Position numbers and translations under genes: made by a program
Source of the DNA: Ignavibacteriota bacterium
GTDB taxonomy: Bacteria; Bacteroidota; Ignavibacteria; Ignavibacteriales; Ignavibacteriaceae
Direction of reading: 5' to 3'
Length of the DNA: 64,000 bases
NCBI GenBank assembly: GCA_013285425.1
Contig: CP053447.1
Coordinates: 1,494,001 to 1,558,000, forward strand
Part shown: positions 9,582 through 18,685 of the stretch, piece by piece
How positions within the stretch are numbered: position 1 is the stretch's first letter
Layout: every line of letters begins with the position of its first letter
Notes under the pieces: generated by a model
What the model saw: the letters and a program-made list of their open reading frames with translations, nothing else
Told to the model about the DNA's origin: nothing
Databases searched by the model: none

Positions 9582-10040
9582 ATGAAACAACAAGCAGAAG
9601 AGAAAAATATTGCAGTTAACAGGAAAGCCAGACACGAATATGCAATTTTGCAGACATTTGAAGCTGGGATTGTACTTGTGGGTACAGAGGTAAAATCTCT
9701 TCGAGAAGGTAAAGCAAATCTTGTTGATAGTTATGCATTGATAAAAAATAACGAAATCTGGCTCTTAAGTTTACACATTAGCGAGTATAAACAAGGCAAC
9801 ATCAATAATCATATACCAACCCGTGATAGAAAATTATTGATGAACAGATCTGAAATAAGAAAGCTAATAGGTAAAACAAAAGAAAAAGGACTAACTTTAA
9901 TCCCGTTAAGATTATATTTCAAAAGCGGCAGAGTTAAAGTTGAATTAGCTTTGGCTAAAGGCAAAAAAATATATGATAAACGACAAGATATTGCCAAAAA
10001 AGATTTTCAGAGAAATCAGGAAAGAAAAATTAAATACTAA
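9582..10040 (+). CDS. smpB: SsrA-binding protein SmpB
   Basis: This tmRNA partner is needed for trans-translation of stalled ribosomes. The sequence shows the family pattern: [10 protein letters not shown] near the start, the [18 protein letters not shown] segment, [11 protein letters not shown] and the basic C-terminal tail that enters the decoding site (KKIYDKRQ and following). The longest frame begins at a TTG at 9561, but the ATG at 9582 (MKQQAEEKN) matches the usual 150-aa length and is chosen. tyrS follows 24 bp downstream on the same strand. The tmRNA gene itself is not seen in this window. Confidence 0.95.
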   Translation: MKQQAEEKNIAVNRKARHEYAILQTFEAGIVLVGTEVKSLREGKANLVDSYALIKNNEIWLLSLHISEYKQGNINNHIPTRDRKLLMNRSEIRKLIGKTKEKGLTLIPLRLYFKSGRVKVELALAKGKKIYDKRQDIAKKDFQRNQERKIKY

Positions 10041-10064
10041 TTGAAGTAGAATTAAAATTAAAAA

Positions 10065-11285
10065 ATGAGCATAATTAAATTTCCGTCATTAAATGAACAA
10101 ATGGATATTATCAAGCGAGGAACTGTTGAGATAATTCCTGAAGAAGAACTTGTAAAAAAACTTGAGAAATCATTAAAGACAAATAAACCATTAAATGTAA
10201 AACTTGGCTGCGACCCAAGCAGACCTGATCTTCATATTGGTCATTCGGTAGTGATTAGAAAACTTGCTCAATTTCAGGAGCTGGGACATCAGGCAATATT
10301 AATTGTAGGTGATTTTACAGGAATGATCGGCGATCCTTCAGGTAGAAATGCAACCCGCCCTGCTCTTTCACTCGAACAAACCAGAATAAACGGAGAAAGT
10401 TATTTTGAACAAGCTTCAAAAATTCTGAACAGAGAGAAAACTAAAATCGTTTACAACTCTGAATGGCTTAGTAAAATGTCATTTGAAGATGTAATTAAAC
10501 TTTCTTCAAAATATACAGTTGCAAGGATGATTGAACGGGATGATTTTACAAAAAGATTCAAATCAGGTGAGCCGATCAGTATTCACGAGTTTTTATATCC
10601 ACTTGCTCAAGCAATGGATTCGGTTGCAATCGAAAGTGATGTTGAACTTGGAGGAACAGATCAGAAGTTTAATCTTCTGGTCGGGCGTGATATCCAAAGA
10701 GAATTCGGATTAGAACCACAGGTTATTCTTACAATGCCTTTACTTGTTGGAACTGATGGTGTGGAAAAAATGAGTAAATCTCTGGATAATTATATCGGTA
10801 TTACTGATGAGCCATCACAGATTTTCGGAAGAACTTTGTCAATTCCTGACAATCTGATTTATACTTATTTTGAATTAGCAACAAATATATCCAACAACAG
10901 ACTTGAAGAATTAAAAGCCCAGCTTAATGATAAAAATATTAATCCAAGAGATTTAAAGCGTGAATTAGCAAGAACTTTAGTTACAATGTATCACAATCAG
11001 GAAGCTGCTGAATCCGCTCAAAAAGAGTTTGATAATATTTTTATTAACAAAGGTTTACCGGATGAAATAGAAGAATTCAGTATTGGTAATAACAAAGAAA
11101 TTAATATTTTAGATCTGATTGTTTTAGTTAATTTTGCACCCTCAAAAGGTGAAGCACGAAGATTAGTTCAACAAGGCGGTGTTTCGATAGATGGCGAAAA
11201 AATCAACGATTCCCATCAGATTATTTTTCTAAAATCAGGTATGATTTTAAAAGTTGGAAAACGAAAATTCATTAAATTCAATTAA
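10065..11285 (+). CDS. tyrS: Tyrosyl-tRNA synthetase
   Basis: A class I aminoacyl-tRNA synthetase charging tRNA-Tyr, 406 aa. The HIGH signature is in DLHIGHSVV (about residues 49-57), the KMSKS loop reads [12 protein letters not shown] (about 234), and a C-terminal S4-like RNA-binding domain starts near residue 340 ([19 protein letters not shown]). The deletion pattern around KMSKS and the length fit the longer bacterial TyrRS subgroup. It lies 24 bp after smpB and 23 bp before the arginine decarboxylase gene, so the three may be one operon. Confidence 0.97.
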   Translation: MSIIKFPSLNEQMDIIKRGTVEIIPEEELVKKLEKSLKTNKPLNVKLGCDPSRPDLHIGHSVVIRKLAQFQELGHQAILIVGDFTGMIGDPSGRNATRPALSLEQTRINGESYFEQASKILNREKTKIVYNSEWLSKMSFEDVIKLSSKYTVARMIERDDFTKRFKSGEPISIHEFLYPLAQAMDSVAIESDVELGGTDQKFNLLVGRDIQREFGLEPQVILTMPLLVGTDGVEKMSKSLDNYIGITDEPSQIFGRTLSIPDNLIYTYFELATNISNNRLEELKAQLNDKNINPRDLKRELARTLVTMYHNQEAAESAQKEFDNIFINKGLPDEIEEFSIGNNKEINILDLIVLVNFAPSKGEARRLVQQGGVSIDGEKINDSHQIIFLKSGMILKVGKRKFIKFN

Positions 11286-11308
11286 CTTAGAATAGAAAGG
11301 GACGAAAA

Positions 11309-11854
11309 TTGTATCTACCAACAAAAGTTTTTTTTACCAAAGGTGTTGGAAGACACAAAGAGTACTTAAGCTCTTTTGAACTTGCATTAAGAAATGCAAA
11401 AATTGAAATCTGTAACCTTGTAACCGTAAGCAGTATCTTTCCTGTTGGATGCAAACGCATCTCTGTAGATGAAGGAGTAAAACTTATTACACCCGGTCAG
11501 ATCACTCATTGTGTTATGGCAAGAAATTCTACAAATGAGCCAAACAGATTAATTGCAGCTTCATTAGGTGTAGCAATACCGGCAGATAATAATGCCTATG
11601 GATATCTCTCAGAACATCATCCATTCGGTCAGACAGAAAAAGTATGCGGTGAATATGCAGAAGACCTTGCTGCTACAATGCTTGCTACTACTTTGGGCGT
11701 TGAATTTGATTCAGAAAAAGATTGGAGTGAAAGAGAAAATATTTACAAAATGTCCGGGAAGATTGTCCGCTCTTTTAATGTTACTCAATCTGCTGAAGGT
11801 GATAAAAACGGTTTGTGGACAACCGTACTAGCAATTGCAGTATTTCTTCCCTAG
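11309..11854 (+). CDS. pdaD: Pyruvoyl-dependent arginine decarboxylase
   Basis: This enzyme converts arginine to agmatine, the first step of a polyamine route. The family self-cleaves at a serine to generate its pyruvoyl group, and the expected site is VTVSSIFP (about residues 38-45), with the new alpha chain starting at the second serine. The 181-aa length fits the family. The frame opens with TTG at 11309, preceded by AGAAAGG at a good distance; no ATG exists before residue 70, so TTG is the probable start. Its 3' end overlaps the longest reading of the TerC frame, but a later TTG start for terC removes the overlap. Confidence 0.9.
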   Translation: MYLPTKVFFTKGVGRHKEYLSSFELALRNAKIEICNLVTVSSIFPVGCKRISVDEGVKLITPGQITHCVMARNSTNEPNRLIAASLGVAIPADNNAYGYLSEHHPFGQTEKVCGEYAEDLAATMLATTLGVEFDSEKDWSERENIYKMSGKIVRSFNVTQSAEGDKNGLWTTVLAIAVFLP

Positions 11855-11868
11855 GAAGTTTGTCCAGT

Positions 11869-12795
11869 TTGATAGCTGAATCTTCATATTGGTATTTTTT
11901 TTCTGCAATAGTTGCATTACTTCTTTTTATTGATTTATATGTAACTGATCATAGACGCGGAAAAATAACTTTAAAAGCAAGCCTTATTTGGAGCGGTGTT
12001 TGGATATTAACCGCTCTTCTTTTCAATCTGTTTATCTTTATTTACATGGAAGACGGTCATCAAAAAGCGATTGAATTTTTAACCGGATACATAATCGAAA
12101 AATCGCTCTCAGTTGACAATCTTTTTGTATTCCTGATGATCTTCAGCATTATGGATGTTAAACCTGAAAATCAACCGCACGTGTTAAAATGGGGTATTAT
12201 CAGTGCTGTAGTTTTCCGAGTTATTTTCATTTTAGCCGGTGTAACTTTAATAAATCTTTTTGAACCGGTTATTTATGTGTTTGCTGTAATCTTATTGCTT
12301 GCAGCTTATAAGATGGCTTTTGGCGGCGATCAAAAAATCGATGTGGAAAATAACTGGCTGTTAAAAATTGCCCGAAAATATTTTAAGCTGAATACAACTT
12401 ATGAGGGGAAAAGGTTATTTATTAAAGAGAACCACAAGATTTACGTTACAACAACTTTTCTTGCTCTGCTTTTAATAGAGTCATCAGATATTGTGTTTGC
12501 AGTTGATTCTATTCCAGCAATCATTGCAATTACAAAGGATACCTTTATAATTATATCGTCAAATATTTTTGCTATACTTGGTTTAAGAGCATTGTATTTT
12601 GCTCTTGCTGGTCTTATTGACCTTTTCGTTTATCTTAAATATGGTGTATCCATTGTGTTGTTTTATGTCGGTATCAAAATGTTAGTTTCTGATTTTTATA
12701 AAATTCCAACTGAGTTATCACTTTTAATAATAATAGTTGTACTCGGCGGATCAATTCTGCTTTCACTTATTAAACGAAAAAGATTTACAAATTAA
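11869..12795 (+). CDS. TerC/Alx-family integral membrane protein
   Basis: A polytopic membrane protein with the family signature EKSLSVDNLFVFLMIF (about residues 78-93 from the chosen start) and a second conserved acidic stretch, ESSDIVFAVDSIPAI. TerC/Alx proteins act in metal (manganese or calcium) handling and tellurite resistance, so a cation exporter is likely. The longest frame starts with GTG at 11815 inside the previous gene. I prefer the TTG at 11869, because AGGAAG lies about 10 bp before it and it starts directly before the first membrane segment. No ATG is available near the N-terminus. The 3' end overlaps the SSS symporter gene, which lies on the other strand, by 33 bp. Confidence 0.88.
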   Translation: MIAESSYWYFFSAIVALLLFIDLYVTDHRRGKITLKASLIWSGVWILTALLFNLFIFIYMEDGHQKAIEFLTGYIIEKSLSVDNLFVFLMIFSIMDVKPENQPHVLKWGIISAVVFRVIFILAGVTLINLFEPVIYVFAVILLLAAYKMAFGGDQKIDVENNWLLKIARKYFKLNTTYEGKRLFIKENHKIYVTTTFLALLLIESSDIVFAVDSIPAIIAITKDTFIIISSNIFAILGLRALYFALAGLIDLFVYLKYGVSIVLFYVGIKMLVSDFYKIPTELSLLIIIVVLGGSILLSLIKRKRFTN

Positions 12796-14157
12796 TCCTG
12801 TAAAGTGAATTAATAACGCAACCGTAACCCCAATCAGCATTGGTTCAATCTCATAAATTAATCCATGAAAATTATTCCGGATTGCTAACCAAATTGTTCC
12901 TGATAAAACTGCCAGTACTATCTCAACCATAATAATTTTATTTGAAATAATAATTCTGGGATAATATGCACTTATCACAGGTAAAATAATTCCGGGAATA
13001 AAAAGTGATCCGATTGTATACCAAATCTGAACAACTGAAGGAATAGTGTAAGCGATGATTACCGACAGCACTGAAGTAATAATTATCCCAATTATGGTAT
13101 AGAATTTAATTTTATCAGCTCTTTCCTCTTTACTTAAACGATAAATAAAATCTTTACCAATAGTTGTAGCACTTAAAAACATAAAACTGTTTAATGTAGA
13201 AATTATAGTAGCAAACATTGCTGCATAAAAAATTCCTTTTAAACCGGGTGCAAGAATTTTTTCTGCTAATACTGGATACGCCATAATCGGATTTTCCAGA
13301 TCTGGAATTATAGCCTTTGCATATAATCCGGTTGAAGTGGTCAGAAAATCAAATAAAGCCCAGAATATTATAGAAATCAAAATTCCATATTTAGCAACAT
13401 TACCTGTTTTGGCTGAATAAGACCTTTGGTGAAAGCCGGGATCCGCAAATGTCCATAAAGCAATAAGAAACCAGACAATTAAAAATGTAACCGAAGCATC
13501 ACCGGTTAAAGAAATGTGAGAGTGAGGTAAATTTGATTTGAGAAAATTGATTCCGCCAAAATTTAAAGCTGCAACTAATAGAATTACAATAAATCCTGCA
13601 AACATTATAAAAAACTGAAATGCATCTGTAAAAATGTTTGATCTGAATCCGCCTTTAACAAGATATGATGCTGATAGTATTATCCCGATTAGAAGAGAGA
13701 TTAAATCACCCGTATCAAATACAAGCGAAATTAGGTTAGCACTCATAAGTAAATAGGGTGCCGGTGAAACAAGTATGAAAACAACAACCGCAGAAAGCAG
13801 TGCAGTATTTTTGCCATATACTTGTTCAAGTTTTTCGGGAATTGTAAACAATGATGCTTCACGAATTTTTTTTGCAAAAAACATTGCAAATAAGAAAGCG
13901 AAAAAATAATAAGGTAAACCTTGCGTAAACCAGCTTACCAATCCGTAACGATATGTAAACTCCCCAACCCCGATTATTCCGCCATACCAAGTAGAGACAT
14001 TAACAAGAACAAATAAAATCAATCCCATATTTCTGCCGGAAAGCAAAAAACTCTCCGCATCCGATTTTACCTTGCGTGAAGATAAAAACCCTATTATCAA
14101 TAATGCTGAGAAAAACAGAACGATAATTATTATATCAAACAAACTGAAAGAGATCAT
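12763..14157 (-). CDS. Sodium:solute symporter (SSS family), probable thiamine or precursor uptake
   Basis: A 464-aa carrier with about thirteen membrane helices. Conserved SSS features include FLLSGRNMG after the first helix, STWYGGIIGVGEFTYRYG in the second region, and GFHQRSYSAK in the middle. Its start overlaps the thiamine pyrophosphokinase gene by 23 bp, and both lie behind a TPP riboswitch and a TonB receptor. This context assigns it to thiamine or thiamine-precursor import across the inner membrane. In many Bacteroidetes that place is taken by PnuT, so an SSS member here is a substitution worth noting. The substrate is an inference from operon position only. Confidence 0.85.
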   Translation of the reverse strand: MISFSLFDIIIIVLFFSALLIIGFLSSRKVKSDAESFLLSGRNMGLILFVLVNVSTWYGGIIGVGEFTYRYGLVSWFTQGLPYYFFAFLFAMFFAKKIREASLFTIPEKLEQVYGKNTALLSAVVVFILVSPAPYLLMSANLISLVFDTGDLISLLIGIILSASYLVKGGFRSNIFTDAFQFFIMFAGFIVILLVAALNFGGINFLKSNLPHSHISLTGDASVTFLIVWFLIALWTFADPGFHQRSYSAKTGNVAKYGILISIIFWALFDFLTTSTGLYAKAIIPDLENPIMAYPVLAEKILAPGLKGIFYAAMFATIISTLNSFMFLSATTIGKDFIYRLSKEERADKIKFYTIIGIIITSVLSVIIAYTIPSVVQIWYTIGSLFIPGIILPVISAYYPRIIISNKIIMVEIVLAVLSGTIWLAIRNNFHGLIYEIEPMLIGVTVALLIHFTGLICKSFSFNK

Positions 14158-14797
14158 ACTTTATGAGGCTTTGTAATTCTCTTATAACAAAAGCAATACC
14201 ATTTTTAACTTCGATAGTTACATTATTGCTTACACTAACATTCGAGGTGCTTTCACTAACTCCAAAAGGAAGTGTATTGTTCTTTAATTTATATCTCAAT
14301 CCATTTGATGTAATTTTTGTTTTTTTATCAAACGCATAAACAGAGATAATCTCGCCGGGGACTGAAGGAAACTTAATTGTATTCTTAACAGGAATAAGAA
14401 AAGATTTTTCAGCAGCAATATAGATTTTTATTCTTGGATAATATTTAATCACCATACCTAAATTACAAATCGTATGATCCAACCTGTCGCCTGTAACACC
14501 TAATAAAACAGCCTGAGTATATTTATTTTTAATTGCAAACTTTATGCTCTTATCAACATCGGTATCGTCTTGTCTGTTATATTTTATTATCGAAACTTTT
14601 TTAGAATAGTATTTTAAATTAGAATCGGTTATTGAGTCCAAATCACCAATAATAAAATCCGGTAATAAATTTAATTTTCTTGCAGAATTTGCTCCTCCGT
14701 CTGCACAAATGATTGTAGTGAAACCTGTCTTATAAAAATATTTTATAACTGTATTGGTTGGTGATTTGCCATTTGCTAAAATTAAACAACTCTTCAT
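14135..14797 (-). CDS. thiN: Thiamine pyrophosphokinase
   Basis: Transfers pyrophosphate from ATP to thiamine to give TPP. The 220-aa length is normal. Seen in order are the N-terminal ICADGGAN motif (residues 31-38), the PDFIIGDLDSI metal-binding motif, QDDTDVDKSIKFAI, and GVTGDRLDHTICN, all hallmarks of the family. The C-terminal beta domain contains a conserved STSNVS-like segment. It is the second gene of the riboswitch-controlled thiamine salvage operon and overlaps the symporter gene. Imported thiamine is thus converted at once to the coenzyme that represses the operon. Confidence 0.93.
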   Translation of the reverse strand: MKSCLILANGKSPTNTVIKYFYKTGFTTIICADGGANSARKLNLLPDFIIGDLDSITDSNLKYYSKKVSIIKYNRQDDTDVDKSIKFAIKNKYTQAVLLGVTGDRLDHTICNLGMVIKYYPRIKIYIAAEKSFLIPVKNTIKFPSVPGEIISVYAFDKKTKITSNGLRYKLKNNTLPFGVSESTSNVSVSNNVTIEVKNGIAFVIRELQSLIKYDLFQFV

Positions 14798-14863
14798 AAT
14801 TTTTATTTAAATAGTTTATAGATTATAATTAGATAAATTCTCATATATCAAACTAAAATTATT

Positions 14864-17332
14864 TTATAACCCTAATTGGATGCCAGCAATAAAGTTTCTG
14901 TCTGCCGCAGGAAAAAACTCTTTACCAATAGCATAGGCAGAGTATAAATTGTTAAAAATGTTGTTTACCTGTAAAAATATTTTTGAACCGCTTATACTGC
15001 CGAAAAAATTAAAATCATAACTGCAATAAAAGTCTGCTGTAAAATATGATTCATTAACATTATCGTTATAATCAATAAATCCCGGATATTGTGTCAGATA
15101 CTTAATTATGTTGGAATCAAAATTATCCGAATAAAAACTGCTTACATATTTGGCATTAAGTTTAATATAAAAACTCTTCGAGTGAAAATGTATTCCTGCA
15201 TTTGCCAGCATTTCCGGAAAGCCGCCTATTTTATTGCCGTTAAGATCAATCCAATCAGAGTTACTGATAAAATATTTTCCATTATTAATTTTATTCGAAC
15301 TTAAAGTAGCGTTACCAAAAAACTCTAATGTTCTGTCTGGTTTATAAATAATGCTTAATTCAGTGCCTGCGTGTGTTGTTTGATCAACATTGCCTGTAAC
15401 CGGCTGCCCGAATCTATCAAGCTTTCCGCTTTTAACAATTTCATTTTCAAAAATCATATAATAGAAATTAAGATTAAGTAATAGGTTTTCAGATTGATAT
15501 GATAATCCAACCTCGATATCATTCATTGTTTCCGGTTGAACATTCGGCTCTGCAAAATTATAAGAACCATCGGTATTAAGTGCAAATTGAGGTTGCTCTC
15601 CTCCGCTAGACTCTGCTGCGTCGTAATAATTTTTTAACCTTGGCTCTCTTGTTACTCTTGCAAATGACACAAATGAGCTGATAGCTTTGGAAAATTTATA
15701 ATTAAATCCTACTCTTGGATTAACAAATAAATTATCAATTGTAAACTCATTTCCGAGATATCTTTCATTATAAAAATGATATTTATGATAAGTTAATTGA
15801 ATCTCACCAAGTAAATTTACTTCATCATTAAGATTATATAGTTCGTGGATAAAGCCTGAGAAAATATTCTTTGCACCGTTATAAAAATAATATTTATAGT
15901 CTTGATTGACTCCTGCGGGGATATTTTCAGCATAATTAATATTTCCCCAATGTTCGGATCGATGAAATCGGAATTCTCCGCCTAAAATCAACTGACCATT
16001 AAGATGATTAATACTGATTTTAGGTATCCATCCGAACTGCTTGTTTTCAACCTGAGCACGAATAATAGCGTTAACAGGTATTTGAGTAGAATCAAAACCA
16101 TTAGATTTTAATCTAAAATAATCATCATAAAAAACTGACCACGAACCATCATAATCAAAAAAGCCTGAGCCATATACATAAAACAAAGCTGAATTAAATT
16201 TAAGATTATCTTTAAGATAAAATTCATTTAGTAATTCAAAATGCGGCTGTGAAAAGTTTTCAATTTCTTCAGGTCGTCTGTTTAACACATAGTTGTAACT
16301 GTTTCCATCCGCTTCCCAATAAGAATAATTAGCTTTTCTTTCTACAGGATCTTTAATTGCAAACTTAGCAATTCCGGTGTAAGCTAATCCATCAGATATC
16401 GGACCGCCGTAAAGATTCACTTGAGTTGTAAACTTATCATCGTATCTTACAAATGACAGATGATATGAATTAAGTTTTGTCCAGGATAAATTTCTATAAC
16501 CTGAACTAAGTATCTGTGAGAGTTTTGCATAAACTGAATAACGATCATCAATTAATCCGCTTGCAAATGATGCACTATATTTTTTTGTATTATATGAGCC
16601 GGCAGCAATAAGTAAATCGAACTTTGCTTTATCAGAAAAAGGCGATGTAATTATATTGATTGAACCGCCTACCGATGGAAAGCCGATAACTCCTGAACCT
16701 GAACCTCTTTGAACCTGAAGCAATTCGGTGCTTGCTAACAAATCAGGAAAGTCTAACCAATATACATTGTGATCTTCAGGATCATTTTGAGGAATACCAT
16801 TAATTGAAACTGAAATTCTTCTCTGATCAAATCCCCGGATACTTAAGTAATTATAACCTATTCCATTTCCGTTTTCTGAATAGAATGTTGTTGAAGGCAG
16901 TTGAGACAAATAACCCGGAACATCCTGAACAACATAATCTCTGTTAATTTCTTCTCTTAAGATTTTATCAAAAGAAATCGGAGTTATACCTTTTTTTCCA
17001 ACGCTTGCTTCGATAAGTATGGTTTGTGAGGATAATATTTTACTTTCAAGCGGAATGTTTATTTCATCTGCTTTATTTTTTGCTATCAAAACTTCCTTAG
17101 TCTTATAGCCGATAAAACTTATCACAATAATACTCGAATCACTAAAATTATATTCAAGAGAAAACAATCCATTTTCATCAGTAGATGTTCCAATGTTTGT
17201 TCCTTTAATAATTATATTAGCGGATTGAAGAGGCATTCTGGAATCAGAATCAAAGACGATTCCTTTAATATTTTTAATCTGCGGAAATATCTCAAAGCAC
17301 AAGAATAAAGAAAGAATGATTATTTTTTTCAT
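14864..17332 (-). CDS. TonB-dependent outer-membrane receptor, probable thiamine uptake
   Basis: An 822-aa outer-membrane barrel with a plug. A signal peptide (residues 1-18) is followed by a carboxypeptidase-regulatory-like beta domain (about 22-110), the plug (about 120-235, with YNYLSIRGFDQRRISVSING and GSGSGVIGFPSVGGSINIIT) and a long barrel to the C-terminus. The start ATG follows GGAGC at a good distance and lies just after the riboswitch terminator. Control by TPP together with the downstream pyrophosphokinase and symporter genes points to thiamine or a precursor as substrate. The terminal residue is leucine, not the usual phenylalanine, which is a minor oddity for a barrel. Confidence 0.92.
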   Translation of the reverse strand: MKKIIILSLFLCFEIFPQIKNIKGIVFDSDSRMPLQSANIIIKGTNIGTSTDENGLFSLEYNFSDSSIIVISFIGYKTKEVLIAKNKADEINIPLESKILSSQTILIEASVGKKGITPISFDKILREEINRDYVVQDVPGYLSQLPSTTFYSENGNGIGYNYLSIRGFDQRRISVSINGIPQNDPEDHNVYWLDFPDLLASTELLQVQRGSGSGVIGFPSVGGSINIITSPFSDKAKFDLLIAAGSYNTKKYSASFASGLIDDRYSVYAKLSQILSSGYRNLSWTKLNSYHLSFVRYDDKFTTQVNLYGGPISDGLAYTGIAKFAIKDPVERKANYSYWEADGNSYNYVLNRRPEEIENFSQPHFELLNEFYLKDNLKFNSALFYVYGSGFFDYDGSWSVFYDDYFRLKSNGFDSTQIPVNAIIRAQVENKQFGWIPKISINHLNGQLILGGEFRFHRSEHWGNINYAENIPAGVNQDYKYYFYNGAKNIFSGFIHELYNLNDEVNLLGEIQLTYHKYHFYNERYLGNEFTIDNLFVNPRVGFNYKFSKAISSFVSFARVTREPRLKNYYDAAESSGGEQPQFALNTDGSYNFAEPNVQPETMNDIEVGLSYQSENLLLNLNFYYMIFENEIVKSGKLDRFGQPVTGNVDQTTHAGTELSIIYKPDRTLEFFGNATLSSNKINNGKYFISNSDWIDLNGNKIGGFPEMLANAGIHFHSKSFYIKLNAKYVSSFYSDNFDSNIIKYLTQYPGFIDYNDNVNESYFTADFYCSYDFNFFGSISGSKIFLQVNNIFNNLYSAYAIGKEFFPAADRNFIAGIQLGL

Positions 17333-17341
17333 AATTGCTCC

Positions 17342-17372
17342 AAAAAAAATAGCCGTTCTGGAAAAACGGCTA
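17342..17372 (-). terminator. Riboswitch-linked intrinsic terminator
   Basis: On the minus strand, arms TAGCCGTT and AACGGCTA form an 8-bp stem followed by eight T residues, ending just before the ribosome binding site of the TonB receptor. The 5' arm contains CCGTT, the same sequence as the 5' strand of the riboswitch P1 helix. Both can pair with the AACGG at 17394-17398, which gives a ligand-dependent choice between terminator and antiterminator. Confidence 0.85.
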
Positions 17373-17389
17373 CTTAAAAAATAATTCTT

Positions 17390-17483
17390 TCACCCGTTTT
17401 CCTACGCTGGCATTACCCAGTTCAGGTTTTAGGGTATTATCTCAGATATCCCACGGGTAGGCGGGATAACACCCCTAACGGCT
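17390..17483 (-). promoter_or_regulatory. TPP riboswitch (thi box) aptamer
   Basis: Reading the minus strand, the conserved thi-box blocks are present in order: AGGGGTG at the 5' side, the CTGAGA core, ACCC, then AACCTGAACTGGGTAATGCC and AGCGTAGG. The P1 helix pairs CCGTT (17477-17481) with AACGG (17394-17398). It lies about 60 bp upstream of the TonB receptor start, with an intrinsic terminator between them. The arrangement predicts transcription attenuation when TPP is bound, and so repression of the thiamine salvage operon in TPP-replete cells. Confidence 0.95.
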
Positions 17484-17503
17484 CAGTCAATAAATAATGA
17501 TGT

Positions 17504-18685
17504 TTAATTAACTAAAAGTTTTTGTCCTGCTTGAATATTATTTGATTTTAGATTGTTAAGTGATTTTAATTTAGCAACTGAAGTATTATAACGCTGCGCA
17601 ATTGAAAATAATGATTCACCTTTTTTAACAGTGTAAACTTGATTATTGTTTTTGGAACTCTTTATTGTCGTTTTAGTTTCAGTTGGAATATCATTTATGT
17701 TTGCATCAGAATAAATTTTAAGGGTATTGCCAGCTAAAATTTTATTGCCTGATAAATTATTCCAGTTTTGAATATCTGAAATCTTTACACCGTATCTTTC
17801 AGCAATCTCTCCGATTGAATCACCTGGTTTAACTTTATAATAATTTACGTTTGATGTATTCTTAGTTGTATTATCACCATAAGTTGAACTAGAGGTTCCG
17901 CTGTAAATTTTTATAGTTCTGCCGGCGATTAATTTATTATCAGAAAGTCCATTCCATTTTTTAATCTGACTGATTGAAACTCCAAATTCTTCTGCAATTT
18001 TGCCAAGGTTATCGCCTCTTTTAACTTTGTATTTATAAATGTTATTCTTGGTAATAGTATTTGTTTTTTCAATATTGGAGGAATAATTAGAGCTTCCTTC
18101 AGAATAAACTCTCAGATTTTTTCCAGCAACAATTTTATTTCCGGAAATATTATTCCAATCTCTTAATTGGTTAACACTTACACCATATTTAGCAGCGATT
18201 AAACCTAAAGTTTCACCTCTTTTTATTTTATGATATAGAATTCCAGAATTTTTATTTGACTTATTTGAATTGTTTGAGACAATATTTTTATTCTTTTCAA
18301 TTTCTGTAGATTTATCAAGAGAAGCATAGTAATCTTTCATCGTTTCAGGAACGTAAATATTAAGAGTTTGACCAATTTTAATTGTGGTTGTGTAAGGAAT
18401 ATTATTCCAGTTTCTGATATCACTTACTCTTGAATTAAATAAATCAGCAATACCTAATAAACTATCATCATTTTTTACCTTATAAGTAACAGCTACAAAA
18501 CCTTCCGGAATTATTGATGCAGTGGATTCCTCAATCAAAGTTTCTATATTATCAATGTTTTCCTTTGATGTTGTCTGAACGTTAGTTAATGCTTCAGTAT
18601 CGTCAAAGGATTCCCTGAGTTTCATTAGACGATACGAACTTATTATTTCCATTAAGATTTGCATAAGGGGAGATATAATCTTCAT
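17504..18685 (-). CDS. LysM-repeat region, probably the frameshifted C-terminal part of the lytic transglycosylase
   Basis: A 393-aa frame with five LysM peptidoglycan-binding repeats (about residues 65-112, 149-194, 217-262, 280-325 and 348-393), separated by Ser/Asn/Thr-rich linkers. It has no signal peptide: its first 20 residues are read out of frame from the end of the upstream gene. The natural junction is around 18610, where the transglycosylase reads SSNETQ and this frame reads [10 protein letters not shown]. Removing one base restores a single protein of about 890 aa with six LysM repeats. It is therefore either a second coupled gene, which would lack an export signal, or more likely part of one gene carrying a frameshift or sequence error. 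Confidence 0.7.
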   Translation of the reverse strand: MKIISPLMQILMEIISSYRLMKLRESFDDTEALTNVQTTSKENIDNIETLIEESTASIIPEGFVAVTYKVKNDDSLLGIADLFNSRVSDIRNWNNIPYTTTIKIGQTLNIYVPETMKDYYASLDKSTEIEKNKNIVSNNSNKSNKNSGILYHKIKRGETLGLIAAKYGVSVNQLRDWNNISGNKIVAGKNLRVYSEGSSNYSSNIEKTNTITKNNIYKYKVKRGDNLGKIAEEFGVSISQIKKWNGLSDNKLIAGRTIKIYSGTSSSTYGDNTTKNTSNVNYYKVKPGDSIGEIAERYGVKISDIQNWNNLSGNKILAGNTLKIYSDANINDIPTETKTTIKSSKNNNQVYTVKKGESLFSIAQRYNTSVAKLKSLNNLKSNNIQAGQKLLVN

